Shown in pieces: positions 24,521-38,300 of a stretch of DNA of 64,000 bases (position 1 is the first letter of the stretch; each line of letters starts with the position of its first letter). The translations under genes and the position numbers were made by a program. Origin of the DNA: Takifugu bimaculatus (Eukaryota; Chordata; Actinopteri; Tetraodontiformes; Tetraodontidae); contig CP034984.1 in assembly GCA_004026145.2 (NCBI GenBank), forward strand, positions 372,001 to 436,000, given 5' to 3'. A model generated the notes under the pieces. That model ran no database searches, had not been told where the DNA came from, and worked only from the letters and a program-made list of their open reading frames with translations.

Positions 24521-27500
24521 ATGCCGCAGACCAACAAATCCAGGAATGCTGCGGCGGGCGAATCCCCAGGTGCTGTCCAAGCTGGAGCCCCGGCAGAAGA
24601 TGCAAACCCGGGGAGCCGACAGGGAGACCTGGCTGTTGGAGACGACAACGTGGGAGACCGCGAAATAATTAAGTCCCCCAGTGATCCCAAGCAGTACAGG
24701 TAATTAAAGAGCTGAAGCCTCGGCCACCTCCAGAGAGTCTACATTAGACATGGTGCTGTTCTGGAACCTTGCTATTCATCACCCTTTTTCCCCCCCTGCA
24801 CATTTGAGGATGCTGCAGTCTGCTGTTCCTGTGCAAACGCACCCTTTTGCAGAATGGCAACAGTGTTGTGTATGTTACCCCTGTCAGGTACATCGTGCTG
24901 GACAATGGGCTGAAGGCTCTGCTCATCTCAGACTACAGCGGGCCGGCAGCATCTGAGGACGAGGAGGAGGAGGAGGAGGGAGAGGATGAAGGTGAAGAGG
25001 AAGAGGAGGATGAAGATGAGGATGATGAGGAGACTGGGGATGAAATGGAGGAGGAGGAAGAAGAAGAAGAGGACAATGACAACGAGGCAAAAAAGAAGAG
25101 AGGAAATGCTGAGAAACAGGTATTTTGGTACTTTTGAACGTAGGGCGTGGAGTTATTAACAGGCAGAGCTGTCGGTAAACTTTGACAAACATTGTTCGTG
25201 GCTAAAATCTGGTCATAAATTTGGTGGTTGCAGCCCCAGGATGATGCCTGATGGGGGGACTTAAAATAAAACACAATAAAGGAGGAAAATGTCAACCCAG
25301 CTTAACACTGAGGCTCGGAGGCTCAGAGGGAAAAGCCGCTGGATTTGGGCCTTTTAATGGGACTTGTGTATTGTCCTACTGAAAAACCAGCATGTGTGTG
25401 TTTGTGTGTGTGTAGTCTGCTGCAGCCCTGTGTGTTGGAGTGGGCAGCTTCAGTGATCCCGATGACCTCCCCGGCCTCGCTCATTTTCTGGAACACAGTG
25501 AGTAATATAAACCACCGAGGATCAAAGTTTTCTCAGCACCGGAAATTTCCTTCTTTGTCGTGTCAAAGGTTAATTCTGCCTTAAAACTCTTGTTTATTTC
25601 TTTAAACGCCAGTCAAGTCAGGTCAGTTTTATTTACACTGCTTACATTTCCCGTTAATGCTGACACTACCTGACACGCTATAAGAATAATTTTCCATTTT
25701 TTAAAACCCATTTTCTCTGCCATATTTTCCATAATCTTATTTCGTCAGCTTCAGTCATTAGTCTGACATTTCCCAAAATACCCTCCACTAAACAACAAAG
25801 AACAGGCAGGAACTTGTTGACATTAAGCATTTTCCTGCTCCTGAAAGCTTTTTTGCATCCCTTTGAAATGCAGCCTATCGTGAACGTTCATTTGTAGAGA
25901 GCGTTGCCTCTGAATGTTAACGGCAACACTTGGAGATCAGTTTCAGCTTCAGCTGTAAAGTAATTGGAAATCCGATTCTGTTGGGGCTGAAGAGTGTAAT
26001 GCAATGCTTCACTTTCTTTCCTTTTCCTTTTGTCCTTTAAACTCCACAACTTTGCTTGCCTGCCTCCCCTCTGCTGGTTCCGTTTCGCGTCCCAGTGGTG
26101 TTTATGGGCAGTGAAAAGTACCCCTCGGAGAACGGGTTTGATGCTTTCCTGAAGAAGCACGGCGGGAGTGACAACGCCTCGACCGACTGCGAGAGGACCG
26201 TCTTCCAGTTTGACGTCCAGAGAAAAAGCTTCAAAGAGGCTCTTGACAGGTGGGCAAGGATCCAATCAACTCTTTTGTTGCGTTCAGATCAGTTGGAAAC
26301 TTTTTCTTTTGACAACAAGCAGATAACTCGGATAAATGCACAACACAGGAAAACAAGGTTGGTGAGAGATTAAAGAGCCCGTTAAAAGATGATGTCTCTT
26401 TGGTGTGAATGTCTTTGTTGTCCTTGAATCTGTTGACAGGCCAGTCCAGCTGTTCACAGCTGAGCCAGTCAGTTAAAACTGTTGATGAAGAGCTCAGCAG
26501 CTACTTTAAAACCAGTCATTTTAGATAATGCTCTGCACCGCTGCAGCTTAAAATATGTCTTCACCAACTGAAGGACAGGAAGTCCATTCTGGAGAATGGC
26601 AACGTGGAATAACACCAGTTTAGGACAGATTTTTGCAGAGGGGAATCGGTTCCAGTCCAAATCGCTGCCCATTTAGATAACAAAACACAGAGGTTAAAAA
26701 CAGGAGCAGGCCAACATCTTCTGTCCAGAGCTGAGGCAGAGAGAGGACACTCCTGCTGGTTCTAATCCATCAGTGGAGCTCGGCCAGCCGGCTTGAGTCT
26801 GGAAAAGTTCAGGGAAAAAAAAAATAAAAACATTGCCCATTACAGGCCATTCTTCCTGTCTATTAAACGCTTTAAGACAAGTATTAAACCTCAGAATCAA
26901 TCCCGCAATGTACCGATGCCAGCGAGGGAAGGGAGCTGTGTTTTCCTTCAGGGTTTCCAGGAGAGGCGAGCGCGGCCGTCCCTGAGGAGCGTTGTAATAA
27001 AAATCACGTTTAGGAACTGTCTTTAACTGGCTAATTTATTTCCAAGGGCATCCCAACATTAGCTTTATGGGTCTTGACCTCAGTTTTGCCCTCATTCATT
27101 TTGAAGGCCATCCAGGCTTTGATTGGAATAAGGCTCCTCTTTAATAAAAACGGGTTAATTCTGGTCATTTACTGTATGCGTGCTATTGTTTTGTGTTGTG
27201 TAAATATTTTAATTAGTCTCATGTTGTGTCAAGGCTGATTCTGCCCCTCATCGGTTCATTTTCTGCAGTTATCTGCGGTATGATCTTAGCTACTGTTGGA
27301 AGAAGTTTAGACGGATTTAGGTCATTTAAGCAGGTTTAAGTGGTGATTTACTTAAATCCTTATTGAGTAAACATTAGTCTGCTTGTGCTGCATTTAAGAT
27401 TGCTGAGCGAGTGGGTCATTTGAGCTACAGGTTTACCTGCATTCATGTCTAGATCAACATTATTATTGTTTCTCTGCCGTCTGATGATGCTAATTGGACC

Positions 27501-30500
27501 ATAAATAATGGCATCATGGTGCACCAGACAGAATGTTTTACCTCATGAATGTGGTTCTCCTGCCACTCGGTGTAACGAATGATTTTAATCACGCATGTTT
27601 ACCAGCAGCAATAATATAGAGGCCGCTGTGTCAGAGGAGCCGCGTGATGTTTATTTCACGGCCCATTCAGTCGTCTGTGATGGGCATCGGTCTGCATCTG
27701 ATTGTTCCTGTCTGCCCCGTGTCTCTCTCTATTCCCGCTGTTCAGTCCTTGATGGTATTCCATCTGTCCGTCACCCTCTTAGGTGGGCTCAGTTCTTTAT
27801 CTGCCCCCTGATGATCCGGGACGCCATCGATAGGGAGGTGGAGGCCGTAGACAGCGGTGAGTGCCTCAGCCCCGTCTTTCTTTCTTCTTTTCTTCTATTG
27901 ATCACTGTCGTTCTCTCCTGCTCTTGTGTCCTTCAGAGTACCAGCTGGCTAAGCCGTCGGACTCCCACAGGAAGGAGATGCTGTTTGGCAGTTTGGCCAA
28001 ACCCGGACACCCAATGGGCAAGTTCTGCTGGGGTGAGTTAGCAAACACAACCGCTGGGACACATAATCCACACAGGGCCTCCTCAGGGTACATTCAGCAA
28101 GAACAAACAGGAGTGCTGAGACAGCTGCCAGGGCTCCTTCTCACACTGATATTCCAGCACATTTAAACCGTCCCTCCGCTGTGTTGTAGCCGTGCTGATT
28201 TCCTTATTTGCTTGGGGGTTTTTTGGGGGGTTTTTTGTAACACACCAGGAAACGCAGAAACTCTGAAGCAGGAGCCAAAGAAGAAGAAGATCAATGTGTA
28301 CAAGCGTCTGCGAGCCTTCTGGAAGAAATACTACTCTGCCCATTATATGACCCTGGCGGTGCAGTCCAAAGGTCGGCAGCATCGTTCCATTACTGCGCTT
28401 GTTTGTCAACAGATTGACAGTTACTTTGTTAAAATGATATCATTTCCCAGCTGCAAATGAAGGCAATTTGCGAAAAGCAATCTGCAGAGTAATAAGCGGT
28501 TTAAAAAATCATTTGGAGCAGATCTAATATGGATTCACAGCGCGGATATTCAGTCATCTGTGGTCAGATTGTCCCGATTTACCTCAGAAAACAGCATCCA
28601 ACGCAGAAAATCCATCATTTTTAGGATTTGGAAGCAAATATGTTACAAGATGTAGTCAATTAATTTTAGCCGCAAAGTCAGACCAAGATTGATGTTGCGA
28701 AACAGCAAATGTTTGCAGTCTGGTCCTCATAATCTGGACCAAACGTTTCTGTCTACATCCAGCTCTGAAGGTTGTTTTTGTGCAGGTTTTCAGGTGGAGT
28801 CAAAGTGGATCTGCTAGCTGGGAGGCTTGAACACAAGCTCCAGAGGCAGATTTTGTCCGTCATAACCGTTCATTCTTGGCTTTAAGCTGTCTAAGCATCA
28901 TTCAAGTTGAACAGCTTTGTTATTTTTGAACCTACACGGCCGCTGTTTAAGAATAAATTCAATAATTGCCCTTTTTGCGCCACGCTGTGAGCGTTTGATT
29001 ATAATTGGATCCCATTCTTCATGCTGGCAAAGATCACTTTTTCTGAAAAAGAAAAACTCCTGCGTAAAGAGGAATGTTTGTGCCTGGAGTTGATTTCAGA
29101 CCCCACGTGGATATTTTGATAATGTAGCTATTGATAAAGCTGCAGGAGGGTGCTGTGTCAACTCGGGGGGCTTTAATCATTGTCTCAGTCCCTGACATTC
29201 AAGTGTGTGAGCAAGAGCTTCACTTCTGAATTCAAAACAGGGCTGGGACACGCAGGCTAACAGTGACGCTAAACCACAAATGATGAGCTTCCAGCCTGAA
29301 TTATTGAGACTCACTTGAACTCTAATTTCTGCGCCTCCACTCGTCCTTTAGAGAAGCTGGACACTCTAGAGGAGTGGGTGAGAGAGATCTTCAGCAAGGT
29401 TCCTAACAAGTGAGTATTGAGAGGGGCCTCTCATACAGATCCAGCCTGAGATGTTGCTTTAATGTAAATGTCAAGCCTTCCTCCAGCCCTTTCTGTGCCC
29501 TTTCAAACCTGTTTATATATGTTGGAGAGGTTGGTCCCTGAAAGTGAAGTTGGTGTTTTTCTGCTTCTTTTTGCTTTAAAACAAGGTGAAACCTACATTA
29601 ACACACTTTTAATACTTAATGTGTAAGGTTTATTTCATTTACATGTTTTCAATTATAATGCGAATCGTATTAAATATGCCTGGAGTCATTCTTTTCCCTA
29701 GTTTAATTAACTACATTGAAGACATCACGGGCGTTGAGGACATTTGTGGCATTTGCTGACTTATTTGGATGGTTAAATTGAAAGTAAAACATCTTAAGTC
29801 TGTGTTTTTAACCTCCAGCGATCTACCCAAGCCAGACTTCTCCGGCATGCTGGATCCCTTTGACACGCCAGCCTTTAACAAGCTCTACAGAGGTACTCCT
29901 TAATTTGTCTACACGTGAATACAAACATGAGTCTCAGCCTTTTTATGCACACATTTAAGCCTCTAACTCTTGGTTTCAGAATAGGAAACGGGGCCATAAC
30001 ACCAACACCCTTTTCCTAATGCAGTTGTCACATAAGCAGAGCAGCTGTGATATTTCAGGACAGGCTCGGGGGGGGGGGTCGGTCGGTTGCTGACCCCCGT
30101 AATTGTGTTGCCTGGTGGCTGCAGCATTGCTGCCTCCTGTCGTGTCGCAGCTCATCTTATCGATCGTTAATATAAATGCAATCAAACTGCTTAAAACCGG
30201 AGCTGGGCCGAGCTTCTAGCGACCTGAGCTCGTTAGCCTGACTGTTGCAGAGCCTCTCGGTCCTGGCGACAGATGCTCGCGCTCCTTCAGTTTTCAGCCC
30301 GGCTCCCGAACACACTTTTAAAAACTCGAACGATCGTTGAGCAGATCAGCCGGAAACGGTCGACCGCACTCAGTCAGCGGTGACATCGCGGCTGCCGTCG
30401 AGACTAAAACGATCTGTCGTCTCATTTGCAGTCGTGCCCGTTCGGAAGGTTCACGCCTTGAACATCACCTGGGCCCTCCCTCCCCAGGAGAAGCACTATA

Positions 30501-32933
30501 GGTGAGTCACATCCAGACTGCAGGGAGCATCGCTCACCAATTAGATCATGCTGGCCCTGATTTAGAATAATTGCTTTCAGTGTGCTCCTCTCCTCTGCCC
30601 CTGTGTCTCTGTCTACCTTCTCCAGGGAGAGTTTCTCCATAAAACCATTGACTCGGAGCAGCCGGAAGATCCCGGGCTTTGCCTTGATTGTAGAGAGATT
30701 GCATCAGTGAATTATTTTTTTGTGTCTTGTTCCCCCCTCCTCTTTCCAGAGTGAAGCCTCTCCACTACATCTCCTGGCTGATTGGCCATGAAGGCACAGG
30801 AAGCATCCTCTCCGTTCTGAGGAAGAAGTGAGTATTATTCCCTTTTTCTTCCCCCCTCTCCCTGATTTGAGGGCACTCAGAAATCCAATTAAAAGGTCTT
30901 CAATTTGCTGGGTGTACGTGGAGCTCTGAGTCAGCCCTGAGCGTCGGAGCCAAATTTTTAATATACATGCGCTTTTTCCAGCTACTCGTACAAACGTGTC
31001 ACCGTGCGGCTGCACAAAAGTGTTTCAGCCTCTTCCAGCTAAGTGGCGAAGCCACTCGCCAAAATTTAGTCCCGGAGCACCGAGAGTTGACGCAACAGTC
31101 CCTTGACTGTCAGAACCGCTTTGATTTGAGATAAATATCGTACGTTTTTCTTTTTTACTCTGAGGGCTGTTTTCAGTCGCCAATGAATGACAATGAATCT
31201 GGAGTGTACTCGGCGCCTATCGTGAATCCGCCAGCTCACAGACGAGTGCTTGTTTGATAGTCGAGAGGATGGCGAATTTAACAGCCGCCAGCCTGGTGTG
31301 TGCCTCCATCCCCGTTGGCATTTCAGCGCAATAAAACGGGAACTTTTTAACGTATTGATCTAATGATGTCACTCAGAAACGAGTGTGAAAGCGGCGGCGT
31401 CAACAAGCCACCAAAGACAACAATCGCCGCGTTTGTGACTGTCGGCTGCGTAAGATGTGGCATTTTCTGATTAGTGATTACAGGCGTTTTGTTCAGAGCT
31501 AACCGCTCCTGCGCTGCAGCGAGACAAATAGAGCTGATAAAAGGTCCCTGCTGGATCTCAGGTGGCCGCTGGCAGCTGTTGAACTGGCGGTATCGACGTG
31601 CCGGCAGAGCAGGGTTCACCGCGCTGATAGATATTGACTACGCAGCTTCGCGAACCTTTTGACATCAAGGAAACGCTCTCGACCCAGGAAAGCAAATACA
31701 GACCTGAAGAGGGGAAACAATAATCAGCCGATGTTTGCAGCGAGGATCTGAGAGAGCCTCTCTGAGGAGCAGCGTCCAAAGGAAGGGGGGGGGGCATCGG
31801 TTATTGACCGCACAGGGCTTCCGGCCGGGCATTAGAAAGTTCGATTACGTCCTGTTTGTTGTCCATGTCCATGCCCTGTTGTCCATGTTCTGAGTCGTGA
31901 GGCTGCATGTCTGCACTTTGATCACATCTCGGCAAAAAACACAAACCTTTGATCTTCACCCAAATTCTTCTGGACGCTGAAACGATGCAGCTGGAACAAA
32001 AGAGGCAAAACAAGGACGGGCATCAGTGTATTTAGCTGTCACGAGATTAGGAGACAGCGGGAACGTGAGGGATTTGGAAGCTTCACTGTGACTTTGGTTT
32101 ACAGCAGCCGCTGGTTCATTTAGTGGATCAGCAGGTGTGTGTCTACAGCGCTCGCAGTGAAACAGCCCGTATCGGTTTGTATTAACTCCTGGTTCCTGTA
32201 CTGAGCTCAGCTCAGCACATCACAGCAGTGCACGGGCCTCAGATACATTTATTCATATTTACTGCCTTTTAAAAACTTGCCTGAGAACTTTCAGGGGTTT
32301 GAATCCGTCTGCTGTCATCAGTCACATCTCTGTTGGGTAATACTCTTCATACTCTCGACACCAGCCGTTGCATCACCTCCTGATCAAAGCAGACGTGGTC
32401 TTTGCTCTTGACAGATAACCCAGTTTTTTTTTTTTTTTAAATGATAATAAACTCGCTTTCATTTTCCAGCCATTATTTATTTCTTCATTTGTTTCCTTTG
32501 TAGCTGTGTTTACAACCCCGCGGAGCCCCGAGCTGTTTACTGTCAGGGAACATGTAGTGGTGTTTGCACACGTGCCCGGTTTGCGCCGATCTCTCACGCC
32601 GCCCGTGCTTGTCTGCAGATGCTGGGCGCTGGCTCTGTTCGGAGGAAACAGCGAGACCGGCTTCGACCAGAACACCACCTACTCCATCTTCTCCATTTCC
32701 ATAACGCTGACTGATGAAGGGTTCCAGAGCTTCTACCAGGTAAAGAGAAGCCTCCATCTTCTCTCGCCATTGTTCTGCTTGTCTGGGAGGAGGGAAAAAA
32801 AACCGAGCTGCAGCTTCAAAAATTCCCACACAGAGTGTGTGGAGTTTAGTGTTATTTATGTCTCTCTCTGCTGGCATGACCACAGGCTTTGTATTTTTTT
32901 TCCTGTACAAATGTTCTTCTGTGCACAGGTTTG

Positions 32934-32971
<38 letters not shown>

Positions 32972-35308
32972 TTTTTAACTCTTTTTCTTTAGTTTCAGCC
33001 ACCTGAGAGCACCTCCTTCCCCCACAGGGGAAACTGTGACAACACCCAAGCATAAAATATAATTACATGCATATATTTACGCTCATTTATGATGAATCAC
33101 AAGTGTTTTCTGCCAGTGGTTCAAGTAGCTCCGTAAAGACTTTAATAATTAATATCAGAGATCAAGGCTGCGAAAGGTTTGAAAGTTATTCCACGTAGAG
33201 GCGCATCAATTCTGAATGCCCCCCTCCACCGGTTCAGTCCGATGCTTGTACCTGGAATTTTAAGAGTCTGGAGATCCAGCTGGTGGATTGAGAAGAGTGC
33301 TCATAAATTTAGCCCAGCCCTAACCTCTCAGCAGGTACGATGGGGCTCATCCCGAGGTAATTGAATCAGCTGAAGACGATGAAGTGACCGTTACTCAGCG
33401 GCGGATGGCAGGAGGAGAAGCGGAGGCCGTGACTGTATTTGTCATTTGCTCAGGCTTCAGCAGCCACCGCACGACTGTTGTTACTGTTATTGATCACCCC
33501 TGCGTTTACACTCGCATCCTGCAGCAGCTCGTTGTTTTTACCGATATCGATCTCCGTCGCTGTTGCAACACGCCAGGTTCCCTCCATAATGCAACTTGAC
33601 TGGTTTGTGCGAGGTGAAATTTGCTCCATCCTTCACAACGGTGACATTGAACCATGTTCCAGTGTGCGTGTGAGGCCGACGCTGCCTCCGTCACCTTGTT
33701 TTCATTAATATAACACATTCTAATAAGCAGTCTGTCTCTTCTGTTGCTATGACAATGCGTGCCTGGAACATAGGAGGCAGTCAGAAACCTTTTAATAGGA
33801 TGGCTGTCTTCTAATCTGGTGCGCCTGGAGTCGAGAATCCAGCATTGATTATTTCTGTGTAAATGCTGCAGCAGCCTTGAGAATGTTGGTTATTGTGTTT
33901 GAGAGCTCTTCAGGAGGCAATCCTTCATTCAGGGAGTATGAGTGCAGTCATTTAGATCACAAGGTGGGAGGTTTCTGGCTTTAAGATCAAAACACTCGAG
34001 TGGGGCCGACGCGGCGTGCCAGGGGTTTCACAGTTCCTTTATTGTTTGCATGTTTGGGAGCGTGAAGTTTGAAAGTGCGCAGGAAGTGGCGTGATCGCTG
34101 CAGGGTTTAAGCGACGGCTCCTCTTCTTGGTTCTAGACTGAAATCATTTCTCAAGCGTGATTAACACCTGAAATCCCTTCACGCATAAAGAAAAGTTTCT
34201 TTTTCTCAGTTCCCGCTCTGAACCACCCATCCCTGCCGCCACACACGAACCTCTCGCCCCATCCGGGCGACACATTGGCGCCGCAATTATCCAGTGATGT
34301 CACACTCCTCTATGTTTTTTATTTTATTTTTTTCCTTCTGTGGACGATTGTTCTCGGCGGTTAATAATAAGCATTCCTGATCTGCTCAGGCAGAGGTGCA
34401 ATTTTCATTTACATGTTTGAATCAATGAAAGGGAGCGCTTGCTACTTTATCTGCTTTTAAATGCAAAGTCATTTTCCAAATACTGTAATTGGCACGGCTG
34501 CTCTAATGACTGTAATCAAATAACAATAGTGGGAAAAGATTGGCAGCGCCCGTGTAATTGGCGTGGTTAACAGCACATTTGACTAAAACCCCCATCATTA
34601 CTGAGAAAAACAGGCAACTTGGAGGAGTTTTAGCGGCTACATTAACATTCTAATGGGTAATTTTGCAAGTTTGAAGCGTTTTGCTTTGTTTTCTTTGACA
34701 GGTGACCCACCTGGTGTTCCAGTACCTGAAGATGCTGCAGAGGCTGGGGCCGCAGCAAAGGTAGCATCGCATGCACGCGCACCAGTGGGGTTCTGCTTCC
34801 TTAAATCCAACGTCAACATGTTGGGAAATTGAATTTATCTGTTTCAGAATCTACGATGAGATCCAGAAGATCGAGGCCAACGAGTTTCGCTATCAAGAGC
34901 AAGTAAGAATTAAAATAAATGAGTGATTCATTTTAAAGATTTGGCTGACTGACGGGTCCTCTGTGTCAGATCGACCCCATCGAGTTCGTGGAGGACATAT
35001 GTGAGAACATGCAGCTGTTCCCGACAGCCGACTTCCTGACGGGGGATCAGCTGCTGTTCGAGTTCAACCCTGAAGTGAGTCGTCATTTGCGTGTTGGTCT
35101 GATCAAAGCGTTCACGCCTAAATGAATGAACGGATCTTGTAGTTAAATGTCAAAGACGCCGAGTGTGTTAGAGTTCATCTTGATTATTTTGCATCAGATG
35201 CTTCAGTCTAATTGCAGCTTTGCATCCCAGAGCGACGGCGGGTTATCTTTAGCCTGGCGCTCTGATTGACAGCTAAATTAGCCTGACTCTCACACAAACA
35301 ATGCTCTT

Positions 35309-35339
<31 letters not shown>

Positions 35340-38300
35340 CTGTGTGTGTGTGTGTGTGTGTGTAGGTGATCAGTGCAGCCTTGTCCCTGCTCACTCCAGA
35401 GAAAGCCAACCTGATGCTGTTGTCACCCGAACACGAGGGCCGCTGTCCCCTCAGGGAGAAGTGGTTTGGCACACAGTACAGCGTGGAGGGTGCGTTTCTG
35501 CGTTTGTGAGTCTGTGTTTGCTGTCAGGGTTCCCTCTCTCCTCCACAATACATCCAGTGGATTTGTTGGGTCCCCCCCTCCCCCTTCTGTGATGAGAGTC
35601 TGCCTCCCTTAACAGCGGCAGCCAGCAGTAGAACTGCCAGCATTTATCTTTGTAAAGGTGGAAAAATAGGCTGTAAAGATCCAGTCTGTTAAAAGAATTG
35701 GGTTGTTTTTCTGATTGCAGAGATCCAGCAGGACTGGATGGAGCGCTGGATGGGGAACCTGGAGCTGAACAGTGAGCTGCACCTTCCTGCTGAGAACAGG
35801 TTCATCGGTGGGTTAAGAATCCTGCTCTTTGTTCCACAGCACAGCAGAAAAACTGCCATCCTGGGGCGTCAAACTGATGCAAGACTATAAAATCCAATTC
35901 AAACGTTCAGCGATCTGTACGTCTGCACAGAAATGAGAGAGTTGCTCAGAGACGGATCTTCCAAAGTTACTTCAGCATAGAGATGGTCTGGTCCATCATC
36001 AACGTTGAGTGCTTCCAATTTATCACAGAGTAAATGACACAAATCCACGGTTTGACACAGTTAGCAAGCGTGTCGCCACCACCGGGCAGATCGCTGCCAA
36101 CGAGGCCGATGGCTGACGGTGGGTGGTGAGAGATGGTCGGGAGCTACTGCGGCTGGGTGCTGTCCACACGCGCCCGTTCTGAAAGCTAAAGTCAATATTA
36201 GTCGCTCAGATGAATGTTCTTCAGAGGTCTGATGAGATATTTTCTTTCTTTTAGCTGGCTGGCTAACCTCCAGGAGGTCTTGAGGAATGCACAGACACGC
36301 ATTCATCTGTTTTACCCATTTCGCTTATTTCAAACCTGCATTTGCAAACTTTGTCTTCAGTCTCAGGCTGGCGCTGACTCAGACCTCACTGTGGGCACTT
36401 TATCGCGTTTTAAATGGGCTCTCTGCCTCCGTGAAAAGCCTCACGCCATTTGTAAAGCAGATAAAGCTCCGACCACCGCCGTTAAAGGAGGTCCGTTTGG
36501 GCTAAATGGGGGATTTGTCACAAACTGGATTTGCTGAAATCACAAATGATTTATGAGCTCGAAGCCCGCAGAACTTGGACACGTTTGGTTTCTCTTTCCC
36601 AGCCTCTGATTTCACCCTGAAGCCGTCGGACTGCCCAGACACGGAGTTTCCTGTCCAGATTGCCGCCAGCGACAGGGGCTGCCTGTGGTACAAGAAGGAC
36701 AACAAATTCAAAATCCCCAAAGGTGACAAGTGTCCCTGCTGCTCGCAACATGAGGGATGTTTCTGTATCATCACAGAGGTGCTTTTTTTTTCTTTCTCTT
36801 GTTGCAGCTTACATCAGATTCCACATAATCTCTCCTGTAATCCAGCAGTCTGCCAAGAAGTGAGTCCAGCCTCAGATACAATCACCGAGCCGTTTCTGCT
36901 TTAGCTGCTTCAGTTCCTCCATTATTCCTCCCTCGCTGTCACTGTCTCCTCACCTGGCCTCTGTTGTCCCTCCAGCGTGGTCCTCTTTGACCTGCTGGTC
37001 AACATCCTGGGCCACAACCTGGCCGAGCCGGCGTACGAGGCCGAGGTGGCCCAGCTGGAGTACAAACTGGTGGCCGGCGAACACGGCCTGGTCATCAAGG
37101 TCAAGGGATTTAACCACAAGCTGCACGTGAGTGAGCGCTTGCATCGACCTTTCGATCCTAAAATGAAAACTAAGAGCGCCTCAGATGTTAAATCGCTCCC
37201 TCGTGATGAGACGTTATTACATTTACATCTTTCTAAACTCAGAACTGAAGTGAATTCTCATGTGGCTTCAAGCAAAAAAAAACCCTCTGTTTTGTTTCCT
37301 GGAGCATCTCCTGAAACCACAGCAACGCCAGCAACAAACCTGAAATACAGCTTCTTTTAGAGTCAGAGCCTTCAATAATTTATAAATACAGGTTATTTAC
37401 CATCTGGCAGACTAATGGTTGGCCTTGTTGTCGGCTTCCTGCTGATTAGTAAAACATGAAAGCAGCGTTTCTGCTGTTCTTCTTGCCAGGAGTTGCACGA
37501 GATTAATGTCAGACGTCTCGTTTGCGTCCTGGCAGTAAATCAGACGCGTTTAGCTCTTAAATAGCTGAACTACTCCTTTAAGACTGCTGCTTTGTTCAAA
37601 GTGCAGGTAAACAGAAGGTGTCGTGATGCCCGGGTTCCCGACATCTGCCTGCCGTGTCCTCGGAGGCGATAACGATGCTGGTTCTGTCTCTCTTGTAGCT
37701 GCTCTTCCACCTGATCATCGACTCTCTGGCTGATTTCTCCGCCACCCCCGACGTCTTCAGCATGTTTGCAGAGCAGCTCAAGAAAACCTACTTCAACATC
37801 CTCATTAAACCAGAGAAACTCGGCAAGTGAGTTGTTTATCTCTCTATTTTTTACCCCTCTCTCTCCTACCGCCCGACCTATCTCCAGGTCTGTAGCGCCT
37901 TCTAGTGGCGAACCGGTGTGACGACTCTTGTCTGTCAGGGACGTGCGTTTGCTGATCCTGGAGCACTCCCGCTGGTCCATGGTGGAGAAGTACCAGGCGC
38001 TGACGGCGGGGCTGACCCTGGAGGAGCTGCTGGAGTTCAGTGGGAGCTTCAGGGCTGAGCTGCTGGCTGAGGGGCTGGTTCAGGGCAACATCGGCAGCAG
38101 CGTGAGTGCAGCCCGTCACACTCGGCTCATCTGTCACCATTCCCATGTTTTTCCTCCCTCTTAACCGTCTGATTGTCTTCATTATGCCTTATTGTGTTCC
38201 CTCCACAGGAGTCAAAACAGTTCCTGCAATATGTGACAGAGTAAGTCAGCCGTTCTGCTGGGTCTCTTCCCTAATGAGGAGCCAATCACACGTGTTTGTT

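Noticed and set aside
25608..25650. Short CAAGTCAGGTCAGTTTTATT motif in nrdc intron 3, resembling a common fish repeat tail
   Set aside because: Too short and without an identifiable body or ends to call a mobile element.
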